Made by a program: the position numbers and the translations under genes. Shown one piece after another: positions 58,345 through 64,000 of a stretch of DNA of 64,000 nt. The DNA comes from Wurfbainia villosa (Eukaryota; Streptophyta; Magnoliopsida; Zingiberales; Zingiberaceae). Below the pieces are notes generated by a model. That model saw only the letters and a list, made by a program, of their open reading frames with translations, did not search any database and was not told where the DNA came from. Position 1 is the first letter of the stretch. Every line of letters begins with the position of its first letter. The stretch is from the NCBI GenBank assembly GCA_025175895.1, contig JAKLTH010000238.1, forward strand, positions 5,208,001-5,272,000. Reading direction: 5' to 3'.

Positions 58345-58995
58345 AAGCCAATCTCCATAGTATCCAATACCATAGTCCTTGACGTAACTCTCAAACTTAC
58401 TTTGTGATAGAGCCTTTGTCAAAGGATACATTAGGTTTCTTTCTGTGGGAATCTTCTTGATTTGTATTTCTTTACTACTGATGATTTCTCTGATCAAATG
58501 ATATTGCCAAAGCACGTGTTTGGATCATTGGTGAGACATGGGTTCCTTTGCCTGTGCGATAGCTCCAGTGTTGTCGCAGTAAACTGGTAATGCTTCAACA
58601 ATGGACAGAACCACCCCAAGTTCAGAGATGAACTTCTTAATCCAAACTGTCTCCTTTGCTACTTCAAAAGCTGAAATGTATTCTGCCTCTATGGTAGAAT
58701 CGACAACTGTGTCTTGTTTGGAACTTTTCCAACTCACTGCGCCACCATTCAGTGTGAATATATACCCAGACTGTGACTTGCAGTCATCCTTGTCAGTCTG
58801 GAAGCTGACATCCGTATACCCGTGTGTAACCATATCACCTTCTCCATATACCAAGAATATATCCTTAGTTCTTCTTAAGTACTTAAGGATTGCCTTGACA
58901 GCCACCCAATGATCCATTTCTAGATCAGACTGGTATCTGCTCGTGACACTTAGAGCATATGATACGTCGGGTCTTGTACATAACATATCATACAT
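58345..58995 (-). pseudogene. copia RNase H of element E
   Basis: The 156-codon frame 58995-58525 reads MYDMLCTRPDVSYALSVTSR, then DTVVDSTIEAEYISAFEVAK and PVYCDNTGAIAQAKEPMSHQ. It is the end of copia reverse transcriptase and the RNase H domain, with the S-T-I-E-A-E-Y motif and the DNTGAI segment intact. After MSHQ a stop and a frame change lead on to SKHVLWQYHLIREII and LMYPLTKAL, the usual end of the polyprotein, to about 58345. It is the best-preserved copia piece of the window. Upstream it joins a short end of reverse transcriptase (GTIPMRHGIHLSKS) at about 59050-59110. Confidence 0.92.
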
Positions 58996-59126
58996 AATAT
59001 ATCATATTGCAGAAGCATAAGGAATCTTATTCATGCAAATCCTCTCGTCTTCTGTGCGGAGACACAGACTTTGAAAGGTGAATCCCATGTCGCATGGGTA
59101 TAGTACCTTTCTTGGATTTAGACATG

Positions 59127-59330
59127 CTAAACCGCTTCGATATTCGATGCGTCACTGGATGTATCTAACACGTAGATGTCATTGCATAAAGTTTTGGTGC
59201 CATAAAGAACATCATTCAAGGTTATATAACAACAATTGTTACTAAATGTCAAATGGAAACCCTTTCTATTTAAACAAGAAATAAAAACAATGTTCTTTAT
59301 TAATGCAAAAATAAAATAACAATTGTCCAA
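59127..59330 (-). pseudogene. copia pre-integrase fragment of element E
   Basis: The frame reads IKNIVFISCLNRKGFHLTFS, NNCCYITLNDVLYG and YVLDTS. This matches the GAG-pre-integrase domain found between protease and integrase in copia elements. The integrase core that should follow is missing: the next recognisable sequence, within about 30 bp, is the end of reverse transcriptase. The deletion removed most of integrase and reverse transcriptase. Confidence 0.8.
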
Positions 59331-59439
59331 TTCTAAGACAAGTCCACTAGTAAGCTTCAGCGAATATGTTCCGACGAGATAGCTATAACCTTTTCTCTAT
59401 TGCCGACTCATAGATTCGCTTCTCCCTTGACAAGTCTTC

Positions 59440-59660
59440 TGCTATCCCTTAGCCCCTATATGTCATTACATATATGTGAGCCACACTCGGTATCCAATAT
59501 CCAAGCGTCAAAGGAAATAGCATGACAGTCAATAATGAAGATACCTGAAGAAGATCGGGCATCAGATGCCAACTTCTTCTTTATAGACTCAAGATAGATC
59601 TTACAGTTCCTTCGTCAATGGCCCATCTCGCCACAGTGATGGCATGTGCCCTTTGGATCT
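59440..59660 (-). pseudogene. CCHC knuckle and protease fragment of element E
   Basis: On the minus strand a CCHC knuckle (CHHCGEMGH, stop, RRNC) is read at about 59655-59605. About 30 codons later comes WILDTECGSHIC, the copia protease active-site motif. The family motif is DTG or DSG followed by CGSHIC; here glycine is replaced by glutamate, which should abolish activity. A stop follows shortly at about 59460. Confidence 0.78.
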
Positions 59661-60330
59661 TACTCTCCAGTCTTGGCCTTCTTCTTTTTCCCCTTTGGCT
59701 CTTGCTTTGACTTCCTTTTAGAACCTTTCTTCGAGGAGTCAACCAACATCATCGTCTTCTGTTCTTTAGTCACAGAAGGTTCTACAGTCTTGAGCATATT
59801 AATTAGCTCGGGAATGATGGATTCAAGATTGTTCACCCGATAGTTCATCACAAATTGTGAGTAATTCTTGGATAAACTATACAGAATTAAGTCAATACTT
59901 AATTCGTGATTCATCACAAACCCTAGTGATCATAGTCGCTCGATATCCCCGTTCATCTTCAGTAGAAACTGTACTGCAGATGAACCCTCCTCCATCTTCG
60001 AGCTAAAGAGAAGCTTCGAGACCTCAAATCTTTTGGATCTCAATTGCTCATCGAAGAGTTCACGAAGATGGTAAATGATCGTGTAAGCATCCATATGCTT
60101 GTGCTGCTTTTGCATCTTAGGAGTCATCGTCGCTAGCATGATGCAACTGGCAAGCTTAGAATCAGTCGTATGCTTCTGATGGGCCAACATTTAGTCCGGA
60201 ATTGCATCATGTCAAGACTAGTGGGAAGAGGCTTTTCAAGGACATAAGCAAGCTTCTCAGTCTTGAGAACGATTCTCAAGTTTTGAAGCCAATCCAAGAA
60301 GTTAGACCCAGTAAGTTTGTTCGATTCCAA
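59660..60330 (-). pseudogene. copia gag of element E, frameshifted
   Basis: Three overlapping frames give a UBN2-type gag in order: MESNKLTGSNFLDWLQNLRI with YVLEKPLP (60330-60133), AHQKHTTDSKLASCIMLATM with YTIIYHLRELFDEQ (60190-59930), and MNHELSIDLILYSLSKNYSQ followed by a Lys-rich end (59917-59660). A frameshift near 60190 and a stop near 59920 break it. The start ATG lies about 1.3 kb after the primer-binding site. It is of the gag type found in TNT1-94-like copia annotations. Confidence 0.85.
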
Positions 60331-60339
60331 AATTTAACG

Positions 60340-61647
60340 CAGATTAATAGACGACATTATCAAATGATTAACCTAGAAATACAAAATCGAGAATGTGAGA
60401 GAGATGATTTGATATGTAAACAATTTACATATTAGACTCTCACTCACTTTTTGAAGTCAAGAGTCCTTACTTTGAATTTGGGAGATCGTAGGTTTTTCTC
60501 CGAGTGGGTTGATATCCACCATAGATAAGAACAACCTTGACGTTAGGCCAACAAGTCATTCTTAGTTATAGTGGTAGGTATCAAGTACACCGATTACATA
60601 TCACATATATGCAACTATCACATTATGCTATCAACTATTTGAATGTTCGCATAAACATCGGATTGTTAACACATTAACAAGTATACATAAATGTATATCA
60701 CCCGACTTCACCTCTATCCACATTGACTTTGGCATTAGATCAACAAGCCAACAACTTAAACAAGGAATTAATATCTAATTCTTGTCATATTAACGGTAGG
60801 TATAAACTTTAAAATTTGTAAAAAGATTTTAGGTATCATCGTCATGCATATGTTCTACCTATATGGCATCGTACGCATGACATATATGATGACATGTCAC
60901 AACACACGCATAACAAAATGCATCTAATCGGACATATGATATGACATGATTATGTCATAGTTGTCATTATATTATTTTGAAATTAAAATATGTTTAGGAA
61001 TTTGATTTCCATAAATCAACATTCCTTTGATTAAATTAGGAAATAATTTCCAAATTTAATCACAAATTTTTGTTTGGGAAATATATTAAAGATAAAATAT
61101 ATTTTAGAATCTAGATATCATAAATCATGATTCTTTAATTAAATAAGGATTTAAATTCGAATTTAATATTATATTTTATCTAGGAAATATATTAGAAATA
61201 AAATACGATTCAGAATCTTGATTTTTCATAAATTATGATTCTCTAATTAAATAAGGAATTAATTCGAAATTTCATATTTTATTTGCTAAATATTTTTCAG
61301 AAATAAAATATGTTATAGAATATTGATTTCCATAAATCAAAATTCCATAATTAAATTAAGAAATAATTTCCAATTTAATCACATACTTTATTTAAGAAAA
61401 TATTCTTATCAAGAAAATATAATTAATTAGGAAACATTTTCCATATTAATATTTCTTGATCAAATTTTTTCAGAAATATAATTTTCTAAATTATTTTAAA
61501 ATTTTCCAAATCTGAATTTTTTTTTAACAAATTAGAAAACTTTCCAAAAATGAAAAATTTTCCAAAATAGAAAATTTTCCAAAATTATTCTACGACCAAC
61601 TGCGACTTCGTAAAACTTATTTTATGAATATATCGAAGCACGGTCAG
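60340..61647 (-). other. Untranslated leader of copia E
   Basis: About 1.3 kb separates gag from the primer-binding site. It is AT-rich, and from 60960 to 61500 it consists of a loose tandem repeat of about 110-120 bp with ATTTTTGATTTCCATAAATC and TAAATAAGGAAATAATTTCC-like parts repeated about five times. No gene is visible. Confidence 0.6.
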
Positions 61648-61659
61648 ACTTTAATACCA
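61648..61659 (-). other. Degenerate primer-binding site of copia E
   Basis: On the minus strand TGGTATTAAAGT lies 1 bp after the LTR end. It fits TGGTATCAGAGC with a few changes. Confidence 0.65.
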
Positions 61660-61660
61660 C

Positions 61661-63065
61661 TGCCAGGTTACGTCCGACGCATAGATGTGTTTCTGTCATT
61701 TCACAAACGAACGCAGCAGAAGAAAAACGTAAAAATTTCCTAAATTATTACAACACTCATATCCACGCATGCAAGATTACAACACATGCAGACATATCCA
61801 TCAAATAAAATTTTACATACAATGAGAATAAAATAAATTTTACTCTAGGTATACCTTTCGGATGATGACGAGCCGGAACGGCATCAACCGTACGATGCTC
61901 GCAGAGCTTCGTCTCTACTCGTATCCATGCCAAATCTTCGGAGGAACGACTTCTCAAAGCCATGAGTTCGACCTTTTCTTCGCTACTAGATGAAGCAAGA
62001 AGGTCGGGTGATCGAAGAGCAATCGCCGACTCGTTTTGTTACACAAACGAGTCCTCGAACAACCTTCGTAAGGTTGTTGATTCGTGTCAGAATTAGTCGC
62101 TATTTTTAAAGCTTCAATAAGTGACAATAACATCCTTAAAACCTAGAGTGGCCAGACCTCTAAAGAGGTGGAAACAATCCTTATTTCCTTGATGACTGAC
62201 AGAACACCAAACCCTAATTCTCCTAGGTTTGGCTAGGTTGAGGAAGAGGGCCTTAAGGGCTTCTTTTTATTTGGGTTAGCCCTTATAACCCTTTATATAG
62301 GCACTAATCCTAATGGGTTATAAGTTAGTGGATCAAATTCCTAAGTCCATAACTATTAAAGCTTAATCTCATCCATTAAACCTTAATTGAGCCCTTAACC
62401 AAAAGAGAGCCCTTTTAATTAAAATCAAATGGGTTTGATTTATAATTAAATCTTTTAATGCCCAACCCGTCTTCTTAATACGTGCTCTTTTCGCGTTTCC
62501 GACTTGACAAATATTTCCATATTTGTCATGTGTTTGGTCCAACCAAACTTGATCTCTCTCGATCTTAAGAATCCAATTCTCAAACTCGTTTTAAGTCTCT
62601 TCGAAGGATTCATAGTGCGTGTGACCTAATAGGTTCTTAGTTTATGTTGGTCGTCCATAATTAACCATTAATTATGGAATAATCATGAGTGACACCTAGT
62701 AGTACATCATGATCCCCAATTAACCAAAAAATCAACGGTTGATCTCTGAACCATTTTCGAACCTTTCAGCAGCTATAGTGAATCGTGTCTCGTTCCTTTC
62801 ACTCATCTTATATTCACTTGGTTCAGAATATGGTCTATGTGTCAGCCCCCACTAGTCTGACTACGTCACACCTAGCCCAAGTCTTACTTCTTCGTTTAGT
62901 GGATTCTAATTACTCCGACATGTATCCAAGAGTATCATACTCTTGGCATGTAATGTTTTGGCCAAAGACTTTGAGTAACAATCCTGACAAGTGGCCATAG
63001 GGTATACATTTCCTTGCATAGAGTGGTGAATACTTTGTTAACTATTCAATCACCTTAGGAACTCT
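61661..63065 (-). repeat. 5' LTR of copia E, truncated
   Basis: The plus-strand left end TGCCAGGTTACGTCC is the inner LTR end. Similarity to the 3' LTR runs to about 63060 and then stops in CACCTTAGGAACTCTCC. The outer part of the LTR, about 560 bp by comparison with the 3' copy, is missing. Sequence of element D resumes at once. Confidence 0.8.
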
Positions 63066-63486
63066 CCAAGGATATTGTTGGTGCAATGGTCAAGGGAGAG
63101 TAAACTTTTAGGGGGAGGTTATCTTTCAAGGGATGATGGATGAGTATTCCTCAAAGGGGGAGAAATGAAGGGTTTGAAACCCTCATTGTGCTCACCAAAA
63201 AGGGAGAATTGGAGAATTGAGGATTGTCTCTCATTTAGTGATATGAGATTTATCATTAGGATGAGTGAAGGCATCCAAGATATTTTTGAATTAAGTGAGA
63301 GAATATAGAATCTCTTTGGGAGATGAGACCTTGAAAACCTTGGTAGTTTTTTTTTATGTATGCCAAAGGGGGAGAAGTAATGTTTAAGTTAGATAAACCG
63401 TCACTATGCTTTGACAATGGAAGAGTTAAGTTGGGTTATTGTTAGGCTAACTTAAAGGTATTGTCAAACATTACAAAAAAAGAAAT
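63066..63486 (+). other. 3' interior of element D with multiple polypurine tracts
   Basis: This short stretch resumes element D after copia E. AGGGGGAG-type tracts lie at 63092-63100, 63110-63118, 63153-63163, 63197-63207 and 63365-63376. The tract next to the 3' LTR (ACAAAAAAAGAAAT) has few G residues. The arrangement matches 28600-28773 in element C. Confidence 0.7.
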
Positions 63487-64000
63487 TGTTGGTGCTACAA
63501 GCCCCGAGTCAATATTGACTAAACTCTAGTAGTGTTTTGATATTTGACAATGGATTAACAATGAGTTTGACCATTATTTTACTATATAGTTTGACCATAT
63601 GTTGACTATATGACTAGTAGACGATTGAGATATTTAAAGTCATATGGAGGAGATTATTTGGGAGAGATTGTTGGAGCAATAAGTCCAAGTCATAGGTACT
63701 TGACAATTGGAAAGTCTAAGTCATGGGTAGTTGATAATGGTAAAGTCCAAAGGTATAATTTTGGGGGCATAAGTCCAGGCATATAGTCATGGTGGCGTAA
63801 AGTCCAAGTGAACTTGACAATTGGAAAGTCAAAGAACAGTCTTAGCAAAGAAAGTCCAAGTCATGGGTATTTGTCAAAGGGAAAGACCAAAGGTAGGTTT
63901 AGCAGCTAAAGTCCAAGCATGAGTCTTGGTAGCATAAGTCCAAAGGTGTAGCTTTGGCAACGTAAAGTCCAAGCATGGGTTTTAGCAGTATAAATTCAAA
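63487..64000 (+). repeat. 3' LTR of element D, first 514 bp
   Basis: It begins TGTTGGTGCTACAAGCCCC and follows the 5' LTR at 46836 onward, including the start of the AAAGTCCAAG array. The window ends inside it. Confidence 0.88.

Larger units (their letters stand above)
54158..63065 (-). mobile_element. Ty1/copia element E, minus strand, internally deleted and truncated
   Basis: Read on the minus strand the order is 5' LTR (63065-61661), primer-binding site, gag, CCHC knuckle, protease, pre-integrase domain, a piece of reverse transcriptase, RNase H, polypurine tract and 3' LTR (58327-54158). That order, with protease before integrase and RNase H last, is copia. The integrase core and most of reverse transcriptase are missing between about 59127 and 59150. 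The outer end of the 5' LTR is missing: similarity to the 3' LTR stops at about 63065, so no TSD can be shown. The 3' LTR is enlarged by insertions F and G. Confidence 0.88.
46836..64000 (+). mobile_element. Sirevirus-like Ty1/copia element D, gag-only, cut by window end
   Basis: The 5' LTR is 46836-48510 and the 3' LTR begins at 63487 and leaves the window. The primer-binding site follows the 5' LTR. A broken gag lies at 48597-48917 plus 51743-53128, and polypurine tracts precede the 3' LTR. No protease, integrase or reverse transcriptase of its own is present. It carries three layers of later insertions: a solo gypsy-type LTR in gag, a minus-strand copia E in the 3' interior, and two elements inside E. 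Same general family type as C but a different subfamily, judging by LTR sequence. The 3' TSD is outside the window. Confidence 0.88.

Overview
This 64 kb window is a stretch of flowering-plant nuclear DNA made almost entirely of transposable elements nested inside one another. I found no convincing host gene, tRNA or rRNA. The kingdom is clear from the element types: a CACTA (En/Spm) DNA transposon with a Transposase_21-type transposase, Ty3/gypsy chromoviruses that look like the Tekay/Del lineage, Sirevirus-like Ty1/copia elements, a minus-strand copia and a TRIM, with LTR elements primed by initiator-Met tRNA (TGGTATCAGAGC-type sites). A monocot is my guess, with low confidence. The setting is probably repeat-dense heterochromatin.

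Layout. (1) 1-1792: AT-rich flank with nothing recognisable. (2) 1796-23103: one CACTA transposon, closed by a TTA target-site duplication (TSD), with dense subterminal repeats at both ends, a GC-rich block behind the 5' repeats, a broken TNPD-type transposase (16412-20098) and a broken TNPA-type gene (about 20384-21840). It is split by a complete gypsy chromovirus, element A (4561-16097, TSD AGTAG). (3) 23104-24546 and 44591-45850: a mosaic of short palindromes and longer inverted and direct repeats, cut in two by the next nest. (4) 24547-44585: Sirevirus-like element C (TSD ATGGC), which codes only for gag. Its 3' LTR contains a solo gypsy LTR (29221-43796, TSD TCAGT), which contains a second complete gypsy element B (31531-42548, TSD CTGAG). 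(5) 45871-46070: a possible foldback MITE, followed by a TA microsatellite of about 58 repeats. (6) 46836 to the window end: a second gag-only Sirevirus-like element D, whose 3' LTR runs off the window. Its gag is split by a solo gypsy-type LTR (48918-51737, TSD ACAAG). Its 3' non-coding region holds a minus-strand copia E (54158 to about 63065), and the 3' LTR of E holds a solo LTR of the D family in reverse (54423-55928, TSD GTATC) and a 685-bp TRIM (57209-57893, TSD GTAAG).

Exact TSDs at eight insertions give relative ages: CACTA before A; repeat mosaic before C before the solo LTR before B; D before E before F and G. All coding regions are broken: both CACTA genes, the pol regions of A and B, both Sirevirus gags, and copia E. 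A and B carry the same colinear decayed interior, including a stop at the same place in a conserved reverse-transcriptase motif. This suggests the family spread in trans from an already defective template. Other signals worth a second look are hairpin clusters in the gypsy LTRs, GTCGAC palindrome arrays and degenerate 28-bp arrays in the Sirevirus LTRs, and blocks of clustered small indels limited to the 3' LTRs of A and B, which could be assembly error or gene conversion.

All boundaries were found by eye from repeat pairs, TSDs, primer-binding sites and polypurine tracts. Lineage names rest on remembered family motifs, not on a search.
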